64,000 nt of DNA from a virus: IMG/VR virus record IMGVR_UViG_3300047558_000238, positions 1 through 64,000 of that record. One strand, 5' to 3'. Below are positions 15,241-23,981 of this stretch, one piece after another. Each line of letters begins with the position of its first letter. Positions within the stretch are counted from its first letter, which is position 1. Position numbers and translations under genes: made by a program. Below the pieces are notes generated by a model. That model saw only the letters and a program-made list of their open reading frames with translations, searched no databases and was not told the origin of the DNA.

Positions 15241-15288
15241 GACTAATTAGCCATGTATTAGATACGTTTCTGCGCAGAAAGAGTAAAA

Positions 15289-15654
15289 ATGGCACAGCCT
15301 AAAAGCAGCATTGTAGACATCTGGTTCTACGTCAACCCTGAAACTGAAACAATCGATGGGGTTTACTGCTTCTCTCTACTTGGCATCACCAAGCGCCAAG
15401 ACAGCAGCTGGATGCCAGTAACTCGCGAAGAGAGTGGCATTAATGACCTCTCGGGTGACGATGTTTATCAGTTTGATTGGGACTCTGATACTTCAGTTAT
15501 GACTGAAGACTTTGACTTCGACAGCTACGACGCAACCACCCCCGAGCCTGTAAAGCTATATGACAACGGGTCATTGACTCTAGAAGAGTTGCAGAACACT
15601 TCTGACCTAGTTATGAGTGGGTCCAGCGAAGCAGACGAGCTTCCTAACGAGTAA
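15289..15654 (+). CDS. Hypothetical acidic protein, 121 residues
   Basis: Strongly acidic, especially in its second half (DWDSDTSVMTEDFDFDSYD). It begins with a short beta-like region (SSIVDIWFYVNPETETIDGV). GCGCAGAAAGAG provides a ribosome site. It sits immediately before the capsid maturation genes, where a scaffold accessory or DNA-mimic role would be conceivable, but nothing in the sequence proves it. Confidence 0.55.
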   Translation: MAQPKSSIVDIWFYVNPETETIDGVYCFSLLGITKRQDSSWMPVTREESGINDLSGDDVYQFDWDSDTSVMTEDFDFDSYDATTPEPVKLYDNGSLTLEELQNTSDLVMSGSSEADELPNE

Positions 15655-15662
15655 GGTACACC

Positions 15663-17795
15663 ATGAACTTCTTGGGCTCTTCCGAGAGATTTGCACTTTT
15701 TTCCCTCGATGGATACACGGTAGCTGTAGATATCGAGGCTAATGCAATTGCAGAGGTCACCAGCTCTGCAGTTTTAGCATCCCTAGAAGGATCCCTAAGC
15801 AAGGAAGAAGTTAGCGAAGCTGTCGCTAATACCGCTAGACAGGCACTAGAGTCCGTCATTGCCGCAGCGAATGAGACAGACCGCATGTACACTATCCCCG
15901 GTGGGGTTCAGGCAGAAGCTAAGAAAGCACTAGCTTGGCGCAAGGAACACCGTCGCGGTGGAACTCCTGTAGGCATTAATACTGCCCGCACTCTTGCAAA
16001 GGGTGGCCAGATTGGCATCAAGAAGATTCGCCACATTGCCAAGTATTTCCCTCGTCACGAGGTGGATAAGCAGGGCAAGGGCTGGAAGCCTGGAACATCT
16101 GCATTCCCGTCAAATGGCCGCATCGCCTGGGCACTTTGGGGTGGAGATGCCGCATGGCGCTGGGCAGAAGCTATCGTAGAGCGCGAGAATAAGAAGGTGC
16201 TCACTGCTAGTGGCTACGATACCGTCGAGCTAACATCCGTAGATAGCCCTTCATACTCATCTGAAGTTAGCCCTTTCAAGATTGCTCATGAACTAGACAT
16301 CAATGCTGGTCCAGAATTTATGGCTAGAGTCCGCATGGATGGTTCTGGGATCGATCGACTCTACAAGATTGATATCGATGGTCGTGTATTTGTCTGGGAC
16401 GACTGCGGCTGGGACACTCTAGGCCACGTTGATGGCGATGTTTATACCTACGATGCTGCACTAGATGATCCGTACGACATGGTCGAAAAAGATTATGTGA
16501 TTATTGATCCTAGTTCGGCAGTAATTATTTCTGCATTTATGCAGGAGCGCCCATTCCAGCCAGTATCTATCGATGAGATTGACCCAGAAGAGGCATCAAT
16601 CGTATACGACGGGCTAGCTGACGAGGACTTCACGCTAGTGGATCGAGTTCTTCTTGCTGCTGGCCCTGCAGGGTCTGCTTCAGATGCTCCAACCTCAGAT
16701 GGTCAGTACACTCCTGAAGAGCGAGCTAAGAATGTTAAGGCTCAGCCTAGAGATGCTCGCGGTCTATTTGTCAAGGTAGGTGCTAGAACTATAGTTGGCG
16801 GTGACCCAGTACGCGGTCAGGGAACTATCTCAGCTATCAATGAGGATAAAGGCACTGTATCAGTACGTCTAGACAATGGTAGAACTGTAGAAGTTGACCC
16901 TAAGCACACTAAGGCTCCAGGTCTAGGCCTTAAGAGCGGGCAGAACTTAGTGCCTAGCCAGGAAGACTATCCACTAGATATGTCTGGCATTATTGGTGAG
17001 CCTAGAACTCCACACAACCAGCCAAAGGCGCATCTGCCTGGCACCTTAAAGCCTCTAACCGACAAAGAGATCAACCTTATGGTCTCAAACTTCCCTAAGT
17101 ATGTCCAGCAGATGCGTGCATCATACAAGGCAAAGGATGCAGCAGACAAGGCTAGAGTCCAAAAGAAGTGGGGCAAGGATGTCGGAAGCGACTTCAGCAT
17201 CACTGCTGCTGCCACTGAAGAAGAGGCTCTAACCCCTAAGACTTCAGATGTCCCTGCGAAATACCTAGCAATCGTATCGCCAGACGATAAGTCAGCTGTA
17301 ATGGATGTTGTTGCAATTGTCCCTAAGACTGTGACTACCACTGAGCCAATGCTATATGAGCGCAAAGATGGCAAGTGGGTAGCCAACGAGCAGATTCTAG
17401 GTGACCTAAAGTCAGCAACCCCACCTCCAGTAGTTGAGCTGGACGAGAAGGAGGTACTAAATGATGTACTCCTTCAGGTGGACGATAAGGTAGGCGTAAC
17501 TGCTTCAGCTAACTTAGACTTCAGCCAGTTCTGGAGCACTGTAGTCGAGCCTCTTCTTTCAGCAGGCGGTCTAGATCACAACCGTGGCAACGCAGAAAAG
17601 CTTCGCCGCTACTGGGTCCACGGAGAAGGCGCTGCCAAGATTCGTTGGGGTCAGCCAGGTGACTGGAAGCGCTGCGTTAAGCATCTATATAAGTACATTG
17701 GTCCAAGAGCTAAGGGCTATTGCCAGCTTCGTCACAAGGAAGCTCTAGGCTACTACACCTCAACACACGCTAAAAAGGATCGCAATAATGGCTAA
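15663..17795 (+). CDS. Capsid maturation-associated protein
   Basis: A 710-residue multi-part protein. Residues about 76-178 form a conserved-looking unit (YTIPGGVQAEAKKALAWRKE, later KIRHIAKYFPRHEVD and WALWGGDAAWRWAEAI) found in structural proteins of several phages as I recall. A QPRDARGLFVK motif near 358 precedes an SH3-like stretch (GQGTISAINEDKGTVSV). The C-terminus (about 634-700) carries the module GGLDHNRGNAEKLRRYW to GYCQLRHKEALGYYT, repeated near the N-terminus of the next protein. The genes overlap by eight bases. It probably acts in head assembly; no catalytic residues are obvious. Confidence 0.6.
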   Translation: MNFLGSSERFALFSLDGYTVAVDIEANAIAEVTSSAVLASLEGSLSKEEVSEAVANTARQALESVIAAANETDRMYTIPGGVQAEAKKALAWRKEHRRGGTPVGINTARTLAKGGQIGIKKIRHIAKYFPRHEVDKQGKGWKPGTSAFPSNGRIAWALWGGDAAWRWAEAIVERENKKVLTASGYDTVELTSVDSPSYSSEVSPFKIAHELDINAGPEFMARVRMDGSGIDRLYKIDIDGRVFVWDDCGWDTLGHVDGDVYTYDAALDDPYDMVEKDYVIIDPSSAVIISAFMQERPFQPVSIDEIDPEEASIVYDGLADEDFTLVDRVLLAAGPAGSASDAPTSDGQYTPEERAKNVKAQPRDARGLFVKVGARTIVGGDPVRGQGTISAINEDKGTVSVRLDNGRTVEVDPKHTKAPGLGLKSGQNLVPSQEDYPLDMSGIIGEPRTPHNQPKAHLPGTLKPLTDKEINLMVSNFPKYVQQMRASYKAKDAADKARVQKKWGKDVGSDFSITAAATEEEALTPKTSDVPAKYLAIVSPDDKSAVMDVVAIVPKTVTTTEPMLYERKDGKWVANEQILGDLKSATPPPVVELDEKEVLNDVLLQVDDKVGVTASANLDFSQFWSTVVEPLLSAGGLDHNRGNAEKLRRYWVHGEGAAKIRWGQPGDWKRCVKHLYKYIGPRAKGYCQLRHKEALGYYTSTHAKKDRNNG

Positions 17796-20700
17796 TGAAG
17801 AGTTTATGATGGAAGAAGTTTGGGGCGAAAATATCGGTACACCTACAGAAGTCACCGATGAAGATATGCTTATGCCAATCGAGGACATTCTCGATGAGGT
17901 AGATGACTTATATGAGGACTCATGGGCTCCAGACGAGGAGACATGTAAGAATCTAGAAGATCTGGCAGAGTGCACTGATGAGGAGTTTGCACTACTTGCA
18001 GCCGGTGGCCTTGACCGCAACCGTGGCAATGCTGAGCAGCTCAGACAGTACTGGACCAGAGGAGAAGGCGCTCTTAAGATTCGTTGGGGAACTCCTGGCG
18101 ACTGGACCCGTTGCGTTCGTCAGCTTTCGAAGTACATGGGCCCTCGTGCAAAGGGATACTGCCAGCTTCGTCACAAGGAAGCTACCGGTCTTTACACTGG
18201 AAGCAAATTCAATCCTGGAAATAGAGACTCTCTAACTTCGTCACTGTTTGCGTCTGAAGACGAGATGGTGGATAAACTCATTACGAAGAGCGCCCTTACC
18301 GCTAGAGCTAACGATGCTAAGGCTAAGTTTGGTCTAGTTGCCGCTGCTCCACTGGCAGCTGAAGGCGCTAAGTTCCGTATTCCTCTCCTAATCCCGGAGC
18401 AGCTAGAGTCTGGCGATGGTCGTAGCTTTAAGAGAGATGCTATCTCTATTCGAGAGCTCCCTCTACCTCTACTATGGCAGATTAAAACTGGTGACGGTCA
18501 CGCTGGCTCAGTTGTAGTTGGTCGAATTGACTATGTAGAGCGTACTGAACAGGGCATCGGAAATGCTTATGGCGTATTTGATACTGGTGTATACGGGCAA
18601 GAAGCCGAGAGATTAGTGCGTAACGGATTCCTCCGTGGAGTTTCTGCTGACCTAGACCAGTTCCAGGCTACTGAAGAGAAGCAGCCAAAGAAGGCTGAAG
18701 CTTCAGATCTAGAAAATGCAGGCGAGATTGGCAAGGATAAGCTTGTAGTAAATAAGGCACGTGTAATGGCTGCTACAATTGTAGCTAAGCCTGCATTTCA
18801 AGAGTGCACTATTTCTATTGAAGAATCTGGGGACCAGGAGGAAACTATGACCCCTAACGACGGTATTTACGAGGAGTCAGTGGACTTCAGCACCGTCGAA
18901 CCGATTACTGCCTCTGGATTCCTTTCAGAAGAGATTCCGGTTACTCCTCCTCAGGAGTGGTTCGAAAACCCTAAGCTAACTAAAGCTACTCCACTTACTA
19001 TTGAGCCAGATGGTCGTATCTATGGCCACATTGCCGCATGGCACGTGAATCACATCGGCATGCCTCGCTCAACTCGTCCTCCACGCTCTAAGAGCAAGTA
19101 TGCTTACTTCCACACTGGCGTTGTTCGTACCGACTCTGGCAAGGACATCCCTGTTGGTCAGCTAACCCTAGCTGGTGGACACGCTGACTTACGTGCAAGT
19201 GCAGCCCAGGCTGCTAAGCACTACGATGACACCGCATCTGCTATTGCTGATGTTCACGCTGGTGAAGACGAGTATGGAATCTGGGTAGCAGGCTCACTAA
19301 GACCAACCGCTACCGAAATGCAGATTCGCGCTCTTCGTGCTTCCGCTCCTTCAGGTGACTGGCGTCCAATCAACGGCTCGCTTGAGCTGGTTGCAGTGTG
19401 CCAGGTAAATGTTCCAGGATTCCCGATTGCCCGTGCTCTTGTTGCTTCTGGCAAGGTTATGTCTCTGGTTGCAGCTGGAGCTAGCTTCCTAGCCATGATG
19501 AAGAGCGATGCTGTAACCCACTTTGCTGTTAAGGCTCAGGAGCTTGGCGAACTAGCTACATCTACTCCAGACTTGAAGGACCGCGTAAAGGCCAAGAAGG
19601 CTAACATGCGTAAGTTTGCTATCGAATCTGCAGCTACCAAGGTAGAAGACATGCGTCATCGTGCTCTTGTTGCATCTGCAGTTGCTGAGCTTGCAAAGTT
19701 CTCGGATGAAGAACGCGCTAAGCTCGCTGAGACTGGCGAAGCTCTTCCAGATGGCTCATACCCAATCCGCAACGAGCAGGATCTAAAGAATGCAATTCAC
19801 GCATACGGAAGATCTACTCCTAAGGACCGTGCAAAGGTTCGCACTCACATTCGTAAGCGTGCTAAGGCTTTGGGTCTTGCAGCACTTGTTCCTGAAGAGT
19901 GGAAGGCTGCAGCCTCTATCGAAGCTGCTACCTCTGTAGCTCAGATGCGTGCTTCTATTACTGCTGCGCTAATTGCTTCTGCATCAGCATCAGCAGAGCC
20001 TGCTGAAATGGTTCTCCTAGATACAGTGGAGCTATCAAGCGATGACTATTTGTCTACAATCATCGAGAACAACGCTCAGGACTCTGACCCAAAAGCATCT
20101 AGCTACCCAGCTGTAACTGCTGCACTACCTGCAGAAAGCGAGTTCGCTGAGGTAGCTAAAGATCAGATCTCTGATGTAGAGCTAGAGAAGCTTCGTAAGG
20201 CAAAAGAAGAAGCCGATAAGCAGACTGAAGATCAGATTAAACTAGCAGAAGACATTAAAGCTGGTAAAACTACAGTTCAAGACTTGTACGACGAAAAAGG
20301 TCGTCAGAAGTATGTATCTGGAGTGAACCAGCCTCGTGATGCTAAGGGTAAGTACCGTAAGGTTCTAGCCAGACTTAAGCAAGACCTAGGTGTTGCTGGT
20401 CTTCAGAAGGCTCTAAAGAAGGTAGAAGACGCTGAGAACATGGATTTTGCGGGTAACTATGCAGAATCTGCTAAGGCCAGCGAAGAACTTCTTGGAATGA
20501 TTGACCGTCTAGATGCTAAGGCACTTAACCCTAAGGCGCTAGAGAATGTTAAAGCTACTGCAGCTGAACTAGGCAAGGTAATCTCAAACCTACCTTTGCC
20601 TTTCGGTGAAGATGCAGAAAAAGTTAGATTTAGCGATCTACCAGCGGGACTCAAGGATCTCATCGACTCGATGATTACTAGAGTCGAAGCAAAGATCGGT

Positions 20701-20817
20701 AAAAAGGATGCAGATGTTGCCACTCAAAATCTGCGTTCATTTATGTCTGGAGCAGACGTTTATTCTCAGGGCGAAGTTCAATCTGAGATGAGCAAATTGC
20801 TCCGACTCCTTACCTAA
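17788..20817 (+). CDS. Capsid maturation protease with scaffold-like C-terminus
   Basis: A 1009-residue protein. After an acidic N-terminus comes the GGLDRNRGNAEQLRQYW module (73-138). About 190-300 is a prohead-protease-like domain (FRIPLLIPEQLESGDGRSF, DGHAGSVVVGRIDYVE, FLRGVSADLDQF), where the His and Ser are candidate catalytic residues. About 375-570 matches a known actinophage maturation-protease region (GRIYGHIAAWHVNHIGMPRS, VNVPGFPIARALV). A helical basic piece (STPKDRAKVRTHIRKRAK) and a QPRDAKGKYRKVLARLK motif lead to a helical, scaffold-like end. The assignment as protease is fair; the exact catalytic set is not certain. Confidence 0.75.
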   Translation: MANEEFMMEEVWGENIGTPTEVTDEDMLMPIEDILDEVDDLYEDSWAPDEETCKNLEDLAECTDEEFALLAAGGLDRNRGNAEQLRQYWTRGEGALKIRWGTPGDWTRCVRQLSKYMGPRAKGYCQLRHKEATGLYTGSKFNPGNRDSLTSSLFASEDEMVDKLITKSALTARANDAKAKFGLVAAAPLAAEGAKFRIPLLIPEQLESGDGRSFKRDAISIRELPLPLLWQIKTGDGHAGSVVVGRIDYVERTEQGIGNAYGVFDTGVYGQEAERLVRNGFLRGVSADLDQFQATEEKQPKKAEASDLENAGEIGKDKLVVNKARVMAATIVAKPAFQECTISIEESGDQEETMTPNDGIYEESVDFSTVEPITASGFLSEEIPVTPPQEWFENPKLTKATPLTIEPDGRIYGHIAAWHVNHIGMPRSTRPPRSKSKYAYFHTGVVRTDSGKDIPVGQLTLAGGHADLRASAAQAAKHYDDTASAIADVHAGEDEYGIWVAGSLRPTATEMQIRALRASAPSGDWRPINGSLELVAVCQVNVPGFPIARALVASGKVMSLVAAGASFLAMMKSDAVTHFAVKAQELGELATSTPDLKDRVKAKKANMRKFAIESAATKVEDMRHRALVASAVAELAKFSDEERAKLAETGEALPDGSYPIRNEQDLKNAIHAYGRSTPKDRAKVRTHIRKRAKALGLAALVPEEWKAAASIEAATSVAQMRASITAALIASASASAEPAEMVLLDTVELSSDDYLSTIIENNAQDSDPKASSYPAVTAALPAESEFAEVAKDQISDVELEKLRKAKEEADKQTEDQIKLAEDIKAGKTTVQDLYDEKGRQKYVSGVNQPRDAKGKYRKVLARLKQDLGVAGLQKALKKVEDAENMDFAGNYAESAKASEELLGMIDRLDAKALNPKALENVKATAAELGKVISNLPLPFGEDAEKVRFSDLPAGLKDLIDSMITRVEAKIGKKDADVATQNLRSFMSGADVYSQGEVQSEMSKLLRLLT

Positions 20818-20824
20818 AAAGTAA

Positions 20825-20833
20825 GGTAAAATT
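20825..20833 (+). promoter_or_regulatory. GGTAAAAT late-promoter-like element for the capsid gene
   Basis: GGTAAAATT follows the previous stop by seven bases and precedes the major capsid start by about 103 bases, the longest leader of this class. It probably drives strong capsid expression. Confidence 0.55.
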
Positions 20834-20893
20834 AGTGGTGGGTAGAGCGCCTCTTGCTTTTTGCACAGAGTCCCTCCACCTTGACTGTAAATC

Positions 20894-20910
20894 GGGTACA
20901 ACCAGTACCC
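20894..20910 (+). promoter_or_regulatory. 5'-leader hairpin of the capsid gene
   Basis: GGGTAC and GTACCC form a perfect six-pair hairpin around a five-base loop, 16 bases before the AAGGAGG ribosome site (20926-20932). A larger GGTGG/CCACC pairing spans the leader upstream. It may stabilise the message or tune initiation. Confidence 0.45.
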
Positions 20911-20935
20911 AATAATAACTGGCCAAGGAGGTACA

Positions 20936-23005
20936 GTGTACGACCAGATCAAGACTCAGCTTGACACTATCACTGAACTTAGCGACGAACAGGTCGCTGA
21001 GCTACAGGCAGATATTGTCAGCCAGTTTGAAATGGTTGAGGGTGAAGACCCAACTCCTGAGACAGTTGATGCTATGACGTCGCTAGCCGACTCTCTTGAC
21101 ATCGTACGTGGCGAGCTTTCTCGTCGCGAAGCAGCTGCTGCAGAACTTGCAGCTAAGGCTGCAGAGGCTGTTGCCCGTGTCAAGGGCGAAGCAGCTGACG
21201 CTGGAGAGGAAATGGCTATGACCGAAGACATGCCGATGGAAGAGGAGACTCCTGTAGAGGAAGCTCCAGCAGCTGAAGAGGAAACTCCAGAAGTTGCTCC
21301 AGAGGAAGAGGTCGAGGTAGAGGCAGAAGAGGAAAAGGAAGAGGAGAAGGAGCCTGTAAAGGCTTCTGGCGAATCTGAAGTTCCTGCTGAAGCAACTGCT
21401 GAAGAGGTCGCTACCGAGACTGTGGCTGACGCCCCAGTTGAGGCTGAGGCCGCTGCTGAAGAAGCAGCCGTCGAGGTTACTGAAGAAGTTACAGAGCTTG
21501 CTGCTGATGCAGTAGAGACTACTGAACTTGCTTCAGAGGCTATTACCGAAGCATCAACCGATCAGGTAGATGGATCTGAACTATCAACCGAAACCACCGT
21601 AGAAGAGACCGAAGAACTAGCAACCGAGGTTGCTGAAGGTTCAGAGGCTTCTGCAGAAGAAATCAACGAAACATCAATTGCTCTTGAAGAGCAGGAAGGG
21701 CAGGCATCCGTGACCGCCGCAGCAGAACAGCCATTCGAGGCTCCAGCTGACCGCCAGCCTGTAGTTCAGGTTAACGAAGCACCAGTAGCAATTACTGCTG
21801 GAGCAGACATCCCTGGTTACACCGCTGGTAGCACAATTAACGACATGTACGAAGTAGCTCAGGCTATGGAGAAGCGTATCCACTCGCTTCGCCGTGTCAA
21901 TGGTGGAGATGGAGAGCAGCACATTGTTGCATCTGTAACCACTTCATTCCCAGAAGAGCGCACTCTAACCACAGACGCGCTGTCAAACGCAGCTAAGATC
22001 GAGGCTGTTGTTGGCCAGGACGCACTTGTTGCTTCTGGTGGACACGCTGCTCCATTCGAAGTTAAGTACGACATCTTCGCACAGGGTTCAACCACTGTTC
22101 GCCCAATCCGCGATGCACTGCCTCGCTTCCAGGCTGACCGTGGCGGTATCCGCTTCGTAACCCCACCTTCATTCGCTTCAGGTGACTACGCTAACGCTGT
22201 AGGTCTTTGGACCGCTGCTGTTGACGCAGACCCACAGGGTGCAACCAAGACCAGCTTGACTGTCTCGGCTGCTTCTGAGAACACCGTTTCAACTGACGCT
22301 GTAACCCTACAGCTACAGTTCGGTAACCTCATGACCCGTGCTTACCCAGAGCTAATTGCTCGTCACAACGAGCTTGCTCTTGTACAGCACGCTCGTGAAG
22401 CAGAGCAGAACCTTCTTTCGAAGATTGGTGCTGGTTCGACCGCTGTTACCACCTCATCGCTAATCGGTTTCGGCCGTGACTTCCTTGTACAGGTTCGTCG
22501 CGCTGCAACTGCTTACCGTTCACGTCACCGTATCTCGCCAGACGCTCGCCTGAAGGTAATCATCCCTGCATGGATCTACGACGCAATGGCAGCTGACCTT
22601 GCTCTTGCAATGCCAGGTGACGGTACTCTAGCAGTTTCGAAGGCTGAAATCGAGGGCTACCTAGCTACACTAAACGTGGACCTAGTTACCTCGCTAGACG
22701 CTAACGTATTCGGTGCACAGGGTGCTGGTGCTCTTGTAGAGTTCCCAGACTCATTCACCTGGTACCTATTCGCTGAGGGAACCTTCTTGTTCCTTGACGG
22801 CGGAAACCTAGACCTAGGTATCATCCGTGACTCGTCACTTGTTGGAACCAACGACTACAAGATGTTCGTTGAGACCTTCGAGAACGTTGCCAAGGTTGGT
22901 ATCTCTAGCAATCACCTCGACCATCTCGGTCAACGGTGTTGCTGCTGCTCTACGCGACACCACTGGTGGCGCAGCTGCAGCTGCTATCGAGCTCTAAGCC
23001 GATAG
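20936..23005 (+). CDS. Major capsid protein with fused acidic scaffold; frame change near 3' end
   Basis: The 689-residue frame starts at GTG after a strong AAGGAGG. Residues 1-265 are helical and very acidic (Glu/Ala-rich), like a fused delta-domain scaffold that the protease would remove. From about 285 on it is HK97-type capsid (ADIPGYTAGSTINDMYEVAQ, FEVKYDIFAQGSTTVRPIRD, FLVQVRRAATAYRSRHRISP, FLDGGNLDLGIIRDSSLVGT). The last 32 residues (SNHLDHLGQRCCCC...) are clearly out of frame. In the +1 frame the same DNA reads AITSTISVNGVAAALRD and ends at TAA 22995, a normal capsid C-terminus. The shift falls within 22901-22911. It is a programmed +1 shift, a natural indel or an error. Confidence 0.85.
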   Translation: MYDQIKTQLDTITELSDEQVAELQADIVSQFEMVEGEDPTPETVDAMTSLADSLDIVRGELSRREAAAAELAAKAAEAVARVKGEAADAGEEMAMTEDMPMEEETPVEEAPAAEEETPEVAPEEEVEVEAEEEKEEEKEPVKASGESEVPAEATAEEVATETVADAPVEAEAAAEEAAVEVTEEVTELAADAVETTELASEAITEASTDQVDGSELSTETTVEETEELATEVAEGSEASAEEINETSIALEEQEGQASVTAAAEQPFEAPADRQPVVQVNEAPVAITAGADIPGYTAGSTINDMYEVAQAMEKRIHSLRRVNGGDGEQHIVASVTTSFPEERTLTTDALSNAAKIEAVVGQDALVASGGHAAPFEVKYDIFAQGSTTVRPIRDALPRFQADRGGIRFVTPPSFASGDYANAVGLWTAAVDADPQGATKTSLTVSAASENTVSTDAVTLQLQFGNLMTRAYPELIARHNELALVQHAREAEQNLLSKIGAGSTAVTTSSLIGFGRDFLVQVRRAATAYRSRHRISPDARLKVIIPAWIYDAMAADLALAMPGDGTLAVSKAEIEGYLATLNVDLVTSLDANVFGAQGAGALVEFPDSFTWYLFAEGTFLFLDGGNLDLGIIRDSSLVGTNDYKMFVETFENVAKVGISSNHLDHLGQRCCCCSTRHHWWRSCSCYRALSR

Positions 23006-23008
23006 AAA

Positions 23009-23049
23009 CTCGTGAGGGGGAGGTCAGCAATGGCCTCCCCCAATACGAG
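23009..23049 (+). terminator. Strong hairpin after the capsid gene
   Basis: GGGGGAGG (23016-23023) pairs with CCTCCCCC (23034-23041), flanked by CTCGT/ACGAG pairing. No T-run follows, so it may stabilise or process mRNA, or partly terminate, between two highly expressed genes. Confidence 0.55.
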
Positions 23050-23087
23050 ATAAAATCAGATTTTCAACTTAGGTAAGGAACCTACAA

Positions 23088-23963
23088 ATGGCTTTCACAA
23101 AGACTGGCGTTGTATCAGCGCCTACGATTGTGCCTTCTGCATTCGGCCTTCTTGCCGTAGTCAAGCCTCAAAATGGTCCATCAGAGGACCAGTGGGTCCG
23201 TGGATTCTCGCAAGAGTGGGAAACAGAACTTTACTCAGCCACCAACTACGATGACACCAACAACACTTCTGCTACTGTTGTAACCGCTGGTGTGCCTAAC
23301 TACTTCACTGAGATTAAGCCTTGGTTCATCGAGGCAGAAGAACTTCGCTCTACCCTAGGCTTTACTGGTCTAGATCGTATTGAGCGCTTGAAGCGCCAGC
23401 TCGAAGGCGTAACTCAGCATGCTATGGAACTTGAGCTTTGGGATGGAGAAGTTCGCATTGCAGAGGGCCACGACAACCGAGCACTAATCTCCACTGGAGT
23501 CACCATTCTAAATGCTGGCGCAGCTCTATCGCCTCGCCGTGCCCTCGCGCTTCTGGAGCACCAGATTGGTCTAGCATCTGATGGTGGCGAACAGGGCATC
23601 ATCCACATGACTCGTGATGTTGCAGCTCTTCTTGCTAGCAACTCAAACATGCTATTCCACGAAGCTGGCAAGGAGCACCTACAGACTCTAGGTGGTACTC
23701 CAGTTATCGTTGGTTCCGGTTACACTGGAAATGGCCCTGTAGGAGATGCAAACCGCGTAGCTACAGACACCAACAAATGGATTTACGCCACCGGCACTGT
23801 GCGCACTTTTGTGGGCGAGGTCGATGTCGTGAATGACAATCTAAGCCAGGCTTACGATGTGTCAGGTAATGCGAATGACATGCGTCTCAAAGCAATCCGC
23901 CCGGCTGCGGCTTACTTTGATACTTCAATCCACCTCGCTGTTCGAGTCGATCTAACAGCCTAA
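23088..23963 (+). CDS. Second capsid-like structural protein
   Basis: This 291-residue protein follows the major capsid gene with a clear ribosome site (AGGTAAGGAACC). It has a long helix (RIERLKRQLEGVTQHAMELE), a central region with GTPVIVGSGYTGNGP and a C-terminal strand-rich end (KWIYATGTVRTFVGEVDVV, YFDTSIHLAVRVDL), reminiscent of the peripheral domain of HK97-type capsid proteins. Some actinophages have separate hexamer and pentamer capsid proteins, and this could be the pentamer; a minor capsid or head-fibre role is an alternative. The family call is tentative. Confidence 0.55.
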   Translation: MAFTKTGVVSAPTIVPSAFGLLAVVKPQNGPSEDQWVRGFSQEWETELYSATNYDDTNNTSATVVTAGVPNYFTEIKPWFIEAEELRSTLGFTGLDRIERLKRQLEGVTQHAMELELWDGEVRIAEGHDNRALISTGVTILNAGAALSPRRALALLEHQIGLASDGGEQGIIHMTRDVAALLASNSNMLFHEAGKEHLQTLGGTPVIVGSGYTGNGPVGDANRVATDTNKWIYATGTVRTFVGEVDVVNDNLSQAYDVSGNANDMRLKAIRPAAAYFDTSIHLAVRVDLTA

Positions 23964-23981
23964 ACCAAGGAGAATAGCTAA

